The notes: generated from the letters alone by a model not told the origin. 64,000 bases of DNA from Streptomyces corallincola (GCF_019104725.1 NZ_JAHRXF010000019.1:1-64000), one strand, 5' to 3'. Positions 1 to 9,075 are shown, counted from the first letter of the stretch. A program made the numbers and translations.

Positions 1-101
1 GCCGACGGCCGTGTGAGGTCCGGCGGGACGCGGGCGGTGGGGGCGGGGAAAACCCCCCCGGCCGCCACCGCCCGTCCCTCCCGGCGTCGTTCAGTGGCCG
101 C

Positions 102-503
102 TCAGGCGCTCAGCAGCCTCTTGCGGCGCAGCAGCGAGGCCAGCGACCCGGCGAACTCCACCGGGTCCACCGGCAGCGTCACCGCCGCGTCCGCCCGGCT
201 CCAGGTGGCCAGCCACGCGTCCTGCGGGCGGCCCATCAGCAGCAGCACCGGCGGGCAGTTGAACACCTCGTCCTTGACCTGGCGGCACAGTCCCATGCCG
301 CCCATCGGCGCGGACTCCCCGTCGAAGACGCAGACGTCGATGCCGCCCTTGTCCAGCTCGGCCACGGCCGCCGCCGGGGTCGCGCACTCCACGAACTCCA
401 CCTGCGGCACGTCCGGGGCGGGCCTGCGGCCCGCGGCCAGCCGCACCTGTTCCCGCGTCCCCGCGTCGTCGCTGTAGACCAGGACAGTGGCGGTCGGCTG
501 CAT
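102..503 (-). CDS. Atypical response-regulator receiver-like protein
   Basis: A 133-residue single-domain protein with a CheY-like pattern: an early strand followed by an acidic SDD at residues 11-13, and a candidate phospho-acceptor Asp61 in VCVFDGES. The usual late Lys-Pro is replaced by LPVDP, so normal receiver switching is doubtful. There is no output domain. It diverges from ctaE across a roughly 150-base gap. Position beside the oxidase genes suggests a conserved streptomycete neighbour, but the function is unknown. The first 101 bases of the window, downstream of its stop, hold no gene I can support. Confidence 0.7.
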   Translation of the reverse strand: MQPTATVLVYSDDAGTREQVRLAAGRRPAPDVPQVEFVECATPAAAVAELDKGGIDVCVFDGESAPMGGMGLCRQVKDEVFNCPPVLLLMGRPQDAWLATWSRADAAVTLPVDPVEFAGSLASLLRRKRLLSA

Positions 504-639
504 GCTTCCTCCGGGACGTCGGCGTCGTACGGACCAGGGTCGTTCGCAGCGGATGCTACTCCTCCGAACACCACGTCAACACCGGTTCGACCACCGGCAA
601 CACTCCGAACGGCACCCCCCGGAGTGAGGGCGGGATAAG

Positions 640-660
640 CGACCGACATAATGTCGGTCG
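640..660. promoter_or_regulatory. Perfect inverted repeat overlapping the ctaE start codon
   Basis: Two 10-base arms, CGACCGACAT and ATGTCGGTCG, flank one central A, and the second arm begins with the ctaE ATG. No strong Shine-Dalgarno sequence lies at normal spacing. In DNA this is a good dimeric repressor site. In RNA, a slightly shorter stem would bury the start codon. Which of the two it is cannot be decided from sequence alone. Confidence 0.6.
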
Positions 661-1271
661 TGGCGACAGCAACGACAGTAGAAACCGGGCACGCGCACCC
701 GTCGGTCAACCGGCCGAACCTCACCAGCGTCGGAACCATCATCTGGCTGAGTTCCGAGCTGATGTTCTTCGCGGCCCTCTTCGCGATGTACTTCACGCTC
801 CGGTCGGTGACCGGTCAGGCGTACTGGAAGGAGACGGCGCACGCGCTCAACGTGCCCTTCTCCGCGACGAACACCACGATCCTGGTGCTCTCCTCGCTCA
901 CCTGCCAGCTCGGCGTCTTCGCCGCCGAGCGCGGTGACGTGAAGAAGCTCCGGGCCTGGTTCAGCGTCACCTTCATCATGGGTGCCATCTTCATCGGCGG
1001 TCAGATCTACGAGTACACGGAGCTGGTGAAGAAGGACGGCATCTCGCTGTCCTCCGGTCCGTACGGCTCGGTGTTCTACCTGACCACCGGCTTCCACGGC
1101 CTGCACGTGACGGGCGGTCTCATCGCCTTCCTGCTGGTCCTCGGCCGCACCTACGCGGCGAAGAGGTTCACCCACGAGCAGGCGACCGCCGCCATCGTCG
1201 TGTCCTATTACTGGCACTTCGTCGATGTGGTCTGGATCGGCCTCTTCGCCACGATCTACCTGATCAAGTAG
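651..1271 (+). CDS. ctaE: Cytochrome c oxidase subunit III (aa3-type)
   Basis: A 206-residue membrane protein, the usual size for actinobacterial subunit III. It has about five hydrophobic segments, the typical N-terminal [17 protein letters not shown], the central [10 protein letters not shown] motif and the C-terminal [14 protein letters not shown]. It forms part of the terminal oxidase that receives electrons from the bc1 complex in the cytoplasmic membrane. The ATG is chosen because the family N-terminus starts here. It leads a tight cluster with qcrC, qcrA and qcrB, consistent with a physical bc1-aa3 supercomplex. The start codon lies in a perfect inverted repeat. Confidence 0.95.
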   Translation: MSVVATATTVETGHAHPSVNRPNLTSVGTIIWLSSELMFFAALFAMYFTLRSVTGQAYWKETAHALNVPFSATNTTILVLSSLTCQLGVFAAERGDVKKLRAWFSVTFIMGAIFIGGQIYEYTELVKKDGISLSSGPYGSVFYLTTGFHGLHVTGGLIAFLLVLGRTYAAKRFTHEQATAAIVVSYYWHFVDVVWIGLFATIYLIK

Positions 1272-1331
1272 CGGGCACCGCCCGCACATCCAGAAGCACC
1301 GACGCAGAAGATCCTGACACCGGGGTAATCC

Positions 1332-2144
1332 GTGAAAAAGCTCTCCGCACGACGACGCCATCCGCTGGCGGCGCTCGTCGTCCTACTCCTCGCGCTGGCG
1401 GCCACCGGGGGGCTGTACGCCGCGTTCGCGCCCGCGGGCGCCGCGCAGGCCGACGAAACCTCCCAGTCCCTGAAGATCGAGCAGGGCAAGAAGCTCTACG
1501 AGGTCGGCTGCGCCAGCTGCCACGGCACCGGTGGCCAGGGCTCCTCCAACGGCCCGAGCCTGGTGGGCGTGGGCGCCGCGGCGGTGGACTTCCAGGTCGG
1601 CACCGGCCGGATGCCCGCCGCGACCACCGAGGGACCGCAGGTCGTCGCCAAGAAGAACATCTACACGCAGGACCAGATCGACCAGCTCGCCGCGTACATC
1701 GCGTCGCTGGGCGCCGGCCCGAGCGTGCCGACGAAGCAGGACTACGACCCGGCCGGCGGCGACATCGCCAAGGGCGGCGAACTGTTCCGCACCAACTGCG
1801 CCCAGTGCCACAACTTCACCGGCAAGGGCGGCGCCCTCACCAAGGGCAAGTTCGCGCCGACCCTCGAAGGCGTCGCACCCCAGCACATCTACGAGGCCAT
1901 GCAGACCGGCCCGCAGAACATGCCGTCCTTCCCGGACACCACGCTGACGCAGAAGAACAAGCAGGACATCATCGCGTACCTGCACGCGATCGACAGCCCG
2001 GAGACCACGCAGCCCGGCGGTATGGACCTGGGCGGCCTCGGGCCGGTCACCGAGGGTCTGTTCGCCTGGATCTTCGGTCTCGGCGCGCTGATCGCGGTAG
2101 CCGTCTGGGTCGCCGCTCGGACCGCAAAGGCCAAGAAGTCATGA
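1332..2144 (+). CDS. qcrC: Cytochrome bc1 complex, dihaem cytochrome c subunit
   Basis: A 270-residue protein with an N-terminal hydrophobic anchor (about residues 11-32), two CxxCH haem-binding sites (CASCH at 60-64 and CAQCH at 156-160) and a C-terminal membrane helix near 245-263. This double-haem layout is characteristic of actinobacteria, where QcrC passes electrons directly to the aa3 oxidase and no soluble cytochrome c is needed. The GTG start follows ctaE by 60 bases, and the stop overlaps the qcrA start in ATGA, so translational coupling is likely. Confidence 0.95.
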   Translation: MKKLSARRRHPLAALVVLLLALAATGGLYAAFAPAGAAQADETSQSLKIEQGKKLYEVGCASCHGTGGQGSSNGPSLVGVGAAAVDFQVGTGRMPAATTEGPQVVAKKNIYTQDQIDQLAAYIASLGAGPSVPTKQDYDPAGGDIAKGGELFRTNCAQCHNFTGKGGALTKGKFAPTLEGVAPQHIYEAMQTGPQNMPSFPDTTLTQKNKQDIIAYLHAIDSPETTQPGGMDLGGLGPVTEGLFAWIFGLGALIAVAVWVAARTAKAKKS

Positions 2145-3199
2145 GTAGCCAAGACATGCCAGAAGAGAACCTGCCCGCCGCGCAGGACCACCCGCACGGT
2201 GCCGTGAGCGTCGCGGACGAGGAGCACCCCTTCTCGGACCCCGGACTCCCGCCCCACGAGCACCGCATCCAGGACATCGACGAGCGCGCCGCCAAGCGGT
2301 CCGAGCGCGTCGTGGCCCTGCTGTTCACGATCTCGATGCTGGCCACCGTCGGCTTCATCGTGTCGTACGTGACGATCCCGCACGACAAGTCGATCTTCGT
2401 CTTCCCGATCGGTCACATCAGCGCGCTGAACTTCGCGCTCGGTCTGACCCTCGGCGCGGCGCTGTTCTGCATCGGCGCGGGCGCGGTCCACTGGGCCCGC
2501 ACGCTGATGTCGGACGAGGAGGTCGCCTCCGAGCGCCACGCGATCTCGGCCCCGGCCGAGGTCCGCGCGCAGGTCCACGCGGACTTCAAGCAGGGTGCCA
2601 AGGAGTCGGCGCTCGGCCGCCGCAAGCTGATCCGGAACACGATGTTCGGCGCGCTCACCCTGGTGCCGCTCTCCGGTGTGATGCTGCTGCGCGACCTCGG
2701 TCCGCTGCCCGGCACCTCGCTGCGCCACACCCTGTGGGCCAAGGGCAAGCTCCTGGTCAACATGAACACGAACCAGCCGCTGCGTCCCGAGGACGTCGTC
2801 GTCGGTTCGCTCACCTTCGCCAAGCCCGAGGGGCTTGAGGAGGCCAGCGAGGACTTCCAGAACGAGATCGCCAAGTCCGCCCTGATGATCATCCGGCTCC
2901 AGCCGAAGGACATCAAGGACAAGCGCGAACTGGACTGGGCGCACGACGGGATCGTGGCGTTCTCCAAGATCTGCACCCACGTCGGCTGCCCGATCTCGCT
3001 GTACGAGCAGCAGACGCACCACGTGCTCTGCCCGTGCCACCAGTCCACCTTCGACCTTTCCGACGGTGCCCGAGTGATCTTCGGCCCGGCCGGTCACGCC
3101 CTGCCGCAGCTCCGCATCGGTGTGAACGACGAGGGCTATCTCGAAGCGCTCGGCGACTTCGACGAGCCCGTCGGTCCTGCATTCTGGGAGCGCGGATGA
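2141..3199 (+). CDS. qcrA: Cytochrome bc1 complex Rieske iron-sulfur subunit
   Basis: A 352-residue protein with about three membrane segments in its first half and a C-terminal Rieske domain. The [2Fe-2S] ligands are visible as CTHVGC (residues 278-283) and CPCH (297-300). The three-helix anchor and long N-terminal acidic region are the actinobacterial form; classical Rieske proteins have a single helix. The ATG at 2141 overlaps the qcrC stop by four bases, and the gene overlaps qcrB by four bases at its end. It takes electrons from menaquinol and passes them to QcrC. Confidence 0.95.
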   Translation: MSSQDMPEENLPAAQDHPHGAVSVADEEHPFSDPGLPPHEHRIQDIDERAAKRSERVVALLFTISMLATVGFIVSYVTIPHDKSIFVFPIGHISALNFALGLTLGAALFCIGAGAVHWARTLMSDEEVASERHAISAPAEVRAQVHADFKQGAKESALGRRKLIRNTMFGALTLVPLSGVMLLRDLGPLPGTSLRHTLWAKGKLLVNMNTNQPLRPEDVVVGSLTFAKPEGLEEASEDFQNEIAKSALMIIRLQPKDIKDKRELDWAHDGIVAFSKICTHVGCPISLYEQQTHHVLCPCHQSTFDLSDGARVIFGPAGHALPQLRIGVNDEGYLEALGDFDEPVGPAFWERG

Positions 3200-4833
3200 G
3201 CACTGCGACCAACGACGAGTCCCGCGCACGCGGGAAGGCACCGGCCGGCGAGCGGATCGCCGACTGGGCCGACGGCCGGCTCGGGATCTACTCCCTGGCC
3301 AAGGCCAACATGCGGAAGATCTTCCCCGACCACTGGTCGTTCATGCTGGGCGAAGTCTGCATGTACAGCTTCCTCATCATCATCCTGACCGGTGTCTATC
3401 TGACGCTGTTCTTCCACCCGTCGATGAACGAGGTGGAGTACCACGGCAGTTACGTCCCGCTCCAGGGACAGCTGATGTCCGAGGCGTTCAACTCGACCCT
3501 GCACATCTCGTTCGACGTGCGCGGTGGCCTGCTCATCCGGCAGATCCACCACTGGGCCGCGCTGATCTTCCTCGCGGGCATGTTCGTGCACATGATGCGC
3601 GTGTTCTTCACCGGTGCGTTCCGCAAGCCGCGTGAGATCAACTGGCTGTTCGGCTTCCTGCTGTTCGTCCTGGGCATGTTCACCGGCTTCACCGGTTACT
3701 CGCTCCCGGACGACCTGCTCTCCGGCACCGGTGTGCGCTTCACCGAGGGCGCGATCCTGTCCATGCCGATCGTCGGCACGTACATCTCGTTCTTCCTCTT
3801 CGGCGGGCAGTTCCCCGGCCACGACTTCGTGGCCCGGTTCTACTCGATCCACATCCTGCTGCTGCCGGGCATCATGCTCGGCCTGATGGTGGGCCACCTG
3901 ATCCTGGTCTTCTACCACAAGCACACGCAGTTCGCGGGTCCGGGCAAGACCGAGAAGAACGTCGTCGGCATGCCGCTGCTGCCGGTCTACATGGCCAAGG
4001 CCGGAGGCTTCTTCTTCCTGGTCTTCGGTGTCATCGCGGTCATCGCGGCGATCACGCAGATCAACCCGATCTGGGCGATGGGCCCCTACCGGCCCGACCA
4101 GGTCTCCACCGGCGCCCAGCCCGACTGGTACATGGGCTTCGCCGAGGGTCTGGTCCGCTACATGCCCGGCTGGGAGATCAACTTCTGGGGCCACACCCTC
4201 GTCCTGGGCGTGTTCATCCCGCTGGTCCTCTTCGGCCTGGTGCTCGGCGTGATCGCGCTGTACCCGTTCATCGAGTCCTGGGTCACCGGCGACAAGGACG
4301 AGCACCACATCCTGGACCGCCCGCGCAACGCCCCGACCCGTACGGCCTTCGGTGTCGCCTGGGTGACGGTCTACATGATCGGACTGGTCGGCGGTGGCAA
4401 CGACATCATCGCCACCCACTTCCACCTGTCGATCAACGACGTGACCTGGTTCGTCCGGATCTTCTTCTTCGCCGGACCGGTCATCGGCTTCATCGTCACC
4501 AAGCGGATCTGCCTCGCGCTCCAGCGCCGCGACCGCGACAAGGTGCTGCACGGCCGCGAGACCGGCATCATCAAGCGCCTGCCGCACGGTGAGTTCATCG
4601 AGATCCACGAGGGACTCAGCCAGGAGCAGCTGCACACCCTGACCGCCCACCACCAGTACGAGCCCGCCGAGATCGGCGCGACGGTGGACGAGAACGGTGT
4701 CGAGCGCAAGGTCCCGGCGGGCGAGAAGCTGCGCGCCAAGCTCAGCAACGCGTACTACGGCGAGGACAACCAGATCCCCAAGCCGACCGTCGAGGAGTAC
4801 AAGGAGATCACGAGCGGCCACGGCCACCACTGA
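3196..4833 (+). CDS. qcrB: Cytochrome bc1 complex cytochrome b subunit
   Basis: A 545-residue polytopic membrane protein that holds the two b haems and the quinol sites. Paired histidines lie on helices in the segments around [18 protein letters not shown] and [11 protein letters not shown]. The Qo-site region with PDWY (about residue 311) is present. The C-terminus extends well beyond a classical cytochrome b, as is normal for actinobacteria, and ends in a His-rich HGHH. The ATG overlaps the qcrA stop. A strong hairpin follows the stop codon and ends the ctaE-qcrCAB unit. Confidence 0.95.
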   Translation: MSTATNDESRARGKAPAGERIADWADGRLGIYSLAKANMRKIFPDHWSFMLGEVCMYSFLIIILTGVYLTLFFHPSMNEVEYHGSYVPLQGQLMSEAFNSTLHISFDVRGGLLIRQIHHWAALIFLAGMFVHMMRVFFTGAFRKPREINWLFGFLLFVLGMFTGFTGYSLPDDLLSGTGVRFTEGAILSMPIVGTYISFFLFGGQFPGHDFVARFYSIHILLLPGIMLGLMVGHLILVFYHKHTQFAGPGKTEKNVVGMPLLPVYMAKAGGFFFLVFGVIAVIAAITQINPIWAMGPYRPDQVSTGAQPDWYMGFAEGLVRYMPGWEINFWGHTLVLGVFIPLVLFGLVLGVIALYPFIESWVTGDKDEHHILDRPRNAPTRTAFGVAWVTVYMIGLVGGGNDIIATHFHLSINDVTWFVRIFFFAGPVIGFIVTKRICLALQRRDRDKVLHGRETGIIKRLPHGEFIEIHEGLSQEQLHTLTAHHQYEPAEIGATVDENGVERKVPAGEKLRAKLSNAYYGEDNQIPKPTVEEYKEITSGHGHH

Positions 4834-4856
4834 TCCTCCGCGTCGCCACACCACGC

Positions 4857-4894
4857 CGAAGGGCCCCGTCCGCACCAGCGGGCGGGGCCCTTCG
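4857..4894. terminator. Strong hairpin terminator after qcrB
   Basis: Perfect 12-bp arms (CGAAGGGGCCCC-type; first arm 4857-4868, second 4883-4894) flank a 14-base loop, 23 bases after the qcrB stop. The U-tract is weak, as is usual in Streptomyces. It separates the respiratory cluster from trpD. Confidence 0.85.
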
Positions 4895-4978
4895 CCGTGT
4901 CCGGGGCGGGCCGGGGCGCTGGATAGGGTGGGGAGCACACGGGACCGGCGTCAGGTCCCACGACACCCAGGAGCGACC

Positions 4979-6046
4979 ATGAGCGCTGTGACCCCCGGCG
5001 GCGGCGACACCGCGGCGGGCCGCTCCTGGCCCGTGCTGCTGAACGGTCTGCTGGACGGGCGCGACCTGTCCGCCGACGACACCGCCTGGGCGATGGACCT
5101 CATCATGAGCGGCGAGGCCACCGACGCGCAGATCGCCGGGTTCATGGTCGCGCTGCGCGCCAAGGGCGAGACGGTGCAGGAGATCACCGGTCTGGTCCGC
5201 ACCATGTACGCGCACGCCAACACCATCGAGGTGCCCGGCCCGGCCGTGGACATCGTCGGCACCGGCGGCGACGGGGCCAGGACCGTCAACATCTCCACCA
5301 TGTCCGCGATCGTGGTCGCCGGGACCGGCACCAAGGTCGTCAAGCACGGCAACCGGGCCGCGTCCTCCGCCTCCGGCTCCTCCGACGTGCTGGAGAAGCT
5401 GGGCATCAACCTCGGGCTCACCCCGCGGCGGGTCGCCGAGGTCGCCGAGGAGGCGGGCATCACCATCTGCTTCGCCGTCAGATTCCACCCCTCGCTGCGT
5501 CATGTGGCCGCCGCACGCGGCCAGTTGGGCATCCGTACGACCTTCAACGTGCTGGGCCCGCTGACCAACCCGGCGCAGGTCCGCTCCCAGGCGGTCGGCG
5601 TCGCGGACCCCCGGATGGCGCCGATCGTCGCCGGGGTGCTCGCGGAACGGGGCAACTCCTCGCTGGTGTTCCGGGGCGACGACGGACTGGACGAGCTGAC
5701 CACCACGGCCACGTCACGGGTCTGGGTGGTGCGGGACGGCAAGGCGGTCGAGGAGCACTTCGACCCGCGCCGGGTCGGTCTCGACCTGGTCCCCGTGGAG
5801 GCGCTCCGGGGCGGTGACGCCGCGCACAACGCGGAGGTGGCCCGCCGGGTCCTCGACGGCGAGCGCGGCCCGGTCCGGGACGCGGTGCTGCTCAACGCCG
5901 CCGCCGCGCTGGTCGCCCTCGACGCCACGGGCACCGCCCCGCTGGCCGAGCGGCTGCGGGCCGGGATGGACCGCGCGGCCGAGTCCATCGATTCCGGCGC
6001 GGCCGGACGGTCCCTGGAGCGGTGGGTGGCGGCCAGCAACGCCTGA
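4979..6046 (+). CDS. trpD: Anthranilate phosphoribosyltransferase
   Basis: A 355-residue enzyme that joins anthranilate to phosphoribosyl pyrophosphate, the second step of tryptophan synthesis. The PRPP-binding [14 protein letters not shown] stretch, the [18 protein letters not shown] loop and the conserved [10 protein letters not shown] are all present. The ATG at 4979 has GGAG eight bases upstream; longer in-frame translation would run back into qcrB. It stands alone, away from trpE (30-32 kb) and aroH, so the tryptophan genes are scattered. No Trp-rich leader is visible here. Confidence 0.94.
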   Translation: MSAVTPGGGDTAAGRSWPVLLNGLLDGRDLSADDTAWAMDLIMSGEATDAQIAGFMVALRAKGETVQEITGLVRTMYAHANTIEVPGPAVDIVGTGGDGARTVNISTMSAIVVAGTGTKVVKHGNRAASSASGSSDVLEKLGINLGLTPRRVAEVAEEAGITICFAVRFHPSLRHVAAARGQLGIRTTFNVLGPLTNPAQVRSQAVGVADPRMAPIVAGVLAERGNSSLVFRGDDGLDELTTTATSRVWVVRDGKAVEEHFDPRRVGLDLVPVEALRGGDAAHNAEVARRVLDGERGPVRDAVLLNAAAALVALDATGTAPLAERLRAGMDRAAESIDSGAAGRSLERWVAASNA

Positions 6047-6110
6047 CGCCTCCGTCGCTCCGCGGCTTCTCCACGCGCGCGAGGCGCGGTCCCAGCATCC
6101 GGACCGCGCC

Positions 6111-6139
6111 TTGCGCGCGTGGGGCGGTGTGGCAGGATA
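6111..6139 (+). promoter_or_regulatory. Candidate promoter for the SAM-riboswitch transcript
   Basis: TTGCGC (6111-6116) and AGGATA (6134-6139) are separated by 17 bases, which puts the likely start of transcription just before the riboswitch aptamer. This is inferred from spacing and match only. Confidence 0.45.
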
Positions 6140-6142
6140 CGA

Positions 6143-6252
6143 GCCAGGTCATGAGTGACAGCCATCAGGCCCCGGCCGGCTGTCCGGCAACCCTCCGTCC
6201 GTGGCGGGGTGCTCCGGGTGAGGACCAGGTCGTAGGCAGCGAGGTCTACGGC
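6143..6252 (+). promoter_or_regulatory. SAM-IV-type S-adenosylmethionine riboswitch
   Basis: The leader contains a closing stem (GGTC at 6147-6150 with GACC at 6223-6226), the core GTCATGAGTGACAGCC, a GGCCGGCTGTCCGGCAACC element, the GGGGTGCTCCGGGTGAGGACC 3' half and a further hairpin (CGTAG/CTACG, 6231-6250). The order matches my recollection of SAM-IV aptamers, an actinobacterial relative of SAM-I. It lies upstream of a class V aminotransferase, a known target type. High SAM would be expected to lower expression. I could not run a covariance model, so SAM-I versus SAM-IV is judged by eye. Confidence 0.8.
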
Positions 6253-6259
6253 AAGCGCG

Positions 6260-6301
6260 GACCCCTCGCGCGCTTCGTGGCGAAGCGCGGGGCCAGGGGT
6301 C
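6260..6301 (+). terminator. Large hairpin after the SAM aptamer (expression platform)
   Basis: Outer arms GACCCCT and AGGGGTC enclose a near-perfect inner stem, CGCGCTTCG with CGAAGCGCG around a four-base loop. There is no U-run, so either Rho-independent termination without a U-tract or ribosome-site control is possible. Placement directly after the aptamer suggests the switching element. Confidence 0.6.
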
Positions 6302-6327
6302 TTGGTCGTACGAGGGAGAGTTCTTCC

Positions 6328-6348
6328 GTGACGAAGCGAATGATCTAG
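6328..6348 (+). CDS. Possible six-residue leader peptide
   Basis: GTG at 6328 opens VTKRMI and then TAG, with a purine-rich GAGGGAGAG 7-15 bases upstream, which is a good ribosome-binding site. It sits between the riboswitch hairpin and the aminotransferase start. A conserved short ORF here could couple translation to the switch. The only evidence is the ribosome-binding site, so chance is quite possible. Confidence 0.3.
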   Translation: MTKRMI

Positions 6349-6463
6349 GGCCGGTAGCGCCCCGCCTCCGCACACCCTTTTTCTTCCGTCCTTCCGCACT
6401 CCACCCCTGCTTGAGCCCTGTCTGCTCGCGGGTGGATTCGCCGTTTCCACAAGGGAGTTCGCC

Positions 6464-7843
6464 ATGTCCGTCGCCACCGCCCAGCCGCTCACCGCCCCCG
6501 CTGCCTCGTCCGCCGCCGTCGCCCCGCTGCCCGTGCTCGGGCGGGACGTCAGCGTGCCGCTCGTCACCGGCGGCGAGGTCGGGTACGCGGCGCTCGACTA
6601 CGCGGCCAGCGCGCCCGCGCTCCAGCGGGTCTGGGACGACGTGGCCGCCTACGCGCCGTACTACGGCAGCGTGCACCGGGGTGCCGGGTACCTCTCGCAG
6701 CTCTCCACCGACCTGTTCGAGAACGCCCGCCGGACGGTCGCGGACTTCCTCGGCTGCCGGGACACCGACCACGTCGTCTTCACCCGGTCCACCACCGACT
6801 CGCTGAACCTGCTGGCCCACGCGCTGCCCGTCGGGTGCGAGGTGTTCGTCTTCGAGACCGAGCACCACGCCGCCCTGCTGTCCTGGCGCGGGGCGCGGGT
6901 CACCTTCCTCGACGCGCCCCGCACCCCCGGGCAGGCGGTCGAGACGCTGGAGCGGGCCCTCGCCGCACGGGACCCGCACGGCCCGGCACTGGTCTGCGTC
7001 ACCGGTGCCTCCAATGTCACCGGCGAGCTGTGGCCGGTGCGCGAACTGGCCGCCACCGCCCACGCGCACGGCGCCCGGATCGTGCTGGACGCCGCCCAGC
7101 TCGCCCCGCACCACCCGGTCTCCGTGACCGGTCTGGACGTGGACTGGGTCGCCTTCTCCGGGCACAAGCTGTACGCGCCGTTCGGCTCCGGGGTGCTCGC
7201 CGGGCGCGCCGACTGGCTGACGGCGGCCGAGCCGTACCTCGCGGGCGGCGGCGCCAGCCGTACGGTCGCCCGGCGCGCGGACGGGGGCGTGGACGTGGAG
7301 TGGCACGAGAGCACCGCCCGGCACGAGGCCGGGTCCCCGAACGTCATCGGCGCCTACGCCATCGCCTCCGCCTGCACCGCGCTCACCGAGGCGGGCTTCG
7401 CCGCGCTGGCCGCCCGTGAGGGGGAGCTGGTCGCCCGGCTGCGGGCGGGGCTCGCGGAGGTGCCCGAGGTGCGGGTGCTGTCGCTGTTCGGGGAGGACGC
7501 CCCGCGTGTGGGGGTGCTGTCCTTCGTGGTCGAGGGCTGGAACAGCTCGCACTTCGCCGCCGCGCTCTCCGCCGAGTACGGCATCGGGGTGCGGGACGGG
7601 CTGTTCTGCGCCCACCCGCTGGTGCGGACGCTGCTCGGCGGCGACCCCGGTGAGGCGGGGGAGTGCGGGGCGCCGGAGGGGGCGCCCGGTGAGCGGTCGC
7701 TGAACGCGATCCGGGTCAGCTTCGGCGCGGGCACCCCGGACGAGCACGTCGAGCGGTTCGTCAACGCCGTGCGGGAACTGGTCACGCGGGGCGCGCGGTG
7801 GACGTACCGGACCGAGGGCGGGCGGTGCGTCCCGGCGGTCTGA
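6464..7843 (+). CDS. Class V aminotransferase / cysteine-desulfurase-like PLP enzyme
   Basis: A 459-residue fold-type I PLP protein. The cofactor Asp-Ala-Ala-Gln motif (DAAQLAPHH) precedes the Schiff-base lysine in FSGHKLYAPFG (Lys235), and the phosphate-contacting FTRSTTDSLN stretch is visible. It is somewhat longer than typical NifS/SufS proteins, and I see no clear catalytic Cys loop, so cysteine desulfurase, selenocysteine lyase or another sulfur/amino-acid aminotransferase are all possible. ATG with GGGAG upstream. Control by the SAM-sensing leader argues for a role in sulfur amino acid or SAM-linked metabolism. Confidence 0.85.
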   Translation: MSVATAQPLTAPAASSAAVAPLPVLGRDVSVPLVTGGEVGYAALDYAASAPALQRVWDDVAAYAPYYGSVHRGAGYLSQLSTDLFENARRTVADFLGCRDTDHVVFTRSTTDSLNLLAHALPVGCEVFVFETEHHAALLSWRGARVTFLDAPRTPGQAVETLERALAARDPHGPALVCVTGASNVTGELWPVRELAATAHAHGARIVLDAAQLAPHHPVSVTGLDVDWVAFSGHKLYAPFGSGVLAGRADWLTAAEPYLAGGGASRTVARRADGGVDVEWHESTARHEAGSPNVIGAYAIASACTALTEAGFAALAAREGELVARLRAGLAEVPEVRVLSLFGEDAPRVGVLSFVVEGWNSSHFAAALSAEYGIGVRDGLFCAHPLVRTLLGGDPGEAGECGAPEGAPGERSLNAIRVSFGAGTPDEHVERFVNAVRELVTRGARWTYRTEGGRCVPAV

Positions 7844-7858
7844 CGCCCGGTCCGTGCT

Positions 7859-7891
7859 CCGGGCCCGGTCTCAGCGGGAGGCGGGGCCCGG
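7859..7891. terminator. Possible terminator between convergent genes
   Basis: CCGGGCCC (7859-7866) and GGGCCCGG (7884-7891) are 8-bp arms across a 17-base loop, lying between the aminotransferase stop and the converging Lrp-type gene. The long loop makes it weak. Confidence 0.4.
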
Positions 7892-7893
7892 CG

Positions 7894-8175
7894 TCAGGAG
7901 TCGAGCCCGATGGCGAAGGCGGCTTCCAGGTCGTGCTGGGAGTACGTCCGGAACGCGACGTGGGTGTCCGTGCCGAGGACGCCGGGGATCTTGCTGATGC
8001 TGCCGGGGATGACCTCGGCGAGGTCCTCGTGGCGGGCGACGCGGACCATCGCGATCAGGTCGTAGGTGCCCGTGACGGAGAAGACCTCGCTCACCGAGTC
8101 CAGCGCGGCGATCCGCTCCGCGATCTCGGGGATGCGGTCCACGCTGGTCTTGATCAGGACGATCGCGGTGATCAC
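7894..8175 (-). CDS. Stand-alone Lrp/AsnC ligand-binding (RAM) domain protein
   Basis: A 93-residue protein consisting only of the effector-binding, oligomerising half of Lrp/AsnC regulators. The pattern is typical: VTGTYDLIAMVRV followed by a second strand-helix pair. The DNA-binding helix-turn-helix is absent, so it cannot act as a normal repressor. Such proteins may modulate full-length Lrp proteins or sense amino acids. The GTG start overlaps the rhomboid gene's TGA in GTGA, so the two are translationally coupled. The ligand is unknown. Confidence 0.85.
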   Translation of the reverse strand: MITAIVLIKTSVDRIPEIAERIAALDSVSEVFSVTGTYDLIAMVRVARHEDLAEVIPGSISKIPGVLGTDTHVAFRTYSQHDLEAAFAIGLDS

Positions 8176-8918
8176 GACGGGTTCTCTCCCTCGGCTGCCG
8201 GGGCCACGGTGGCGGCCCTCACTCTAGCCGGGCGGCCGAAGCGGGCCCACGCGTAGCCGAGCCCGAGACCGAAGCCGATCAGGTGGGCGAGGTAGGCGAC
8301 GCCCGGCCCCTCGTCGGCGCGGCCCGCCGAGAGCCACTGGAGGGTCACCCAGAACGGCAGCACCACCCAGGCCGGGAAGCGCACCGGGACGAAGAAGAGG
8401 AACGGCAGCAGGCTGGTCACCCGGGCGCGCGGGAAGAGGGGGAGGAACGCGCCGAGCACCGCCGCGATCGCCCCGGACGCGCCCACCAGGGACTGCCCGG
8501 AGTGCAGGTTCGCGGCGGCGTACCCGACCAGCGCCAGATAGCCGCAGCCGACGTAGAACAGGGTGTACTCGACGCGGCCCATGCGTTCCTCGGTCATCGG
8601 ACCGAAGACGAAGAGGAACAGCATGTTGCCCAGCAGATGCACCCAGCTCCCGTGCACGAACAGCGCGGTGAACGGGGTCAGCGCGGCGCGCGGCGACCCG
8701 GCGAACAGCTCGGCCGGGACCACCCCCCAGTGCCGGAAGTACGCCCGCTGCGCCGACTCCAGCGCGGTCCCGGTGCCGTAGCCGGGGACCAGCCCGGAGG
8801 CGGGGCCGAGCGCGAAGATCAGGACGCACAGCCCCATCAGCACGCACGTCATCGGCGCCCGGCCGTCCCGGACCGCGCCTACGGTGCGGACGGCCGCCGT
8901 CCGCCAAGTGGTGATCAT
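8172..8918 (-). CDS. Rhomboid family intramembrane serine protease
   Basis: A 248-residue polytopic membrane protein with rhomboid signatures: HLLGN (residues 94-98, with the oxyanion Asn98), the catalytic GASG (Ser148) and the partner histidine in YLAHLIGFG (His212). It would cleave transmembrane helices within the bilayer. The substrate is unknown. Six or so hydrophobic segments fit the bacterial core fold. It is first in a two-gene unit with the Lrp-type RAM protein, which overlaps its stop by three bases. Confidence 0.9.
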   Translation of the reverse strand: MITTWRTAAVRTVGAVRDGRAPMTCVLMGLCVLIFALGPASGLVPGYGTGTALESAQRAYFRHWGVVPAELFAGSPRAALTPFTALFVHGSWVHLLGNMLFLFVFGPMTEERMGRVEYTLFYVGCGYLALVGYAAANLHSGQSLVGASGAIAAVLGAFLPLFPRARVTSLLPFLFFVPVRFPAWVVLPFWVTLQWLSAGRADEGPGVAYLAHLIGFGLGLGYAWARFGRPARVRAATVAPAAEGENPS

Positions 8919-9075
8919 GACTACAGAGCATGACGTAAGGGGCGCAACCGCACAGACTGCCTCGCCGCCGTGGACGGACGGGCGGCGGCACCCCCGCAGG
9001 CCGTAGGGTTACGAGCCATACGCGTCGCCCGCGCGGCGCGGACGAGGATCTCCGAGAAGGAAGCGAAGGAGCACG

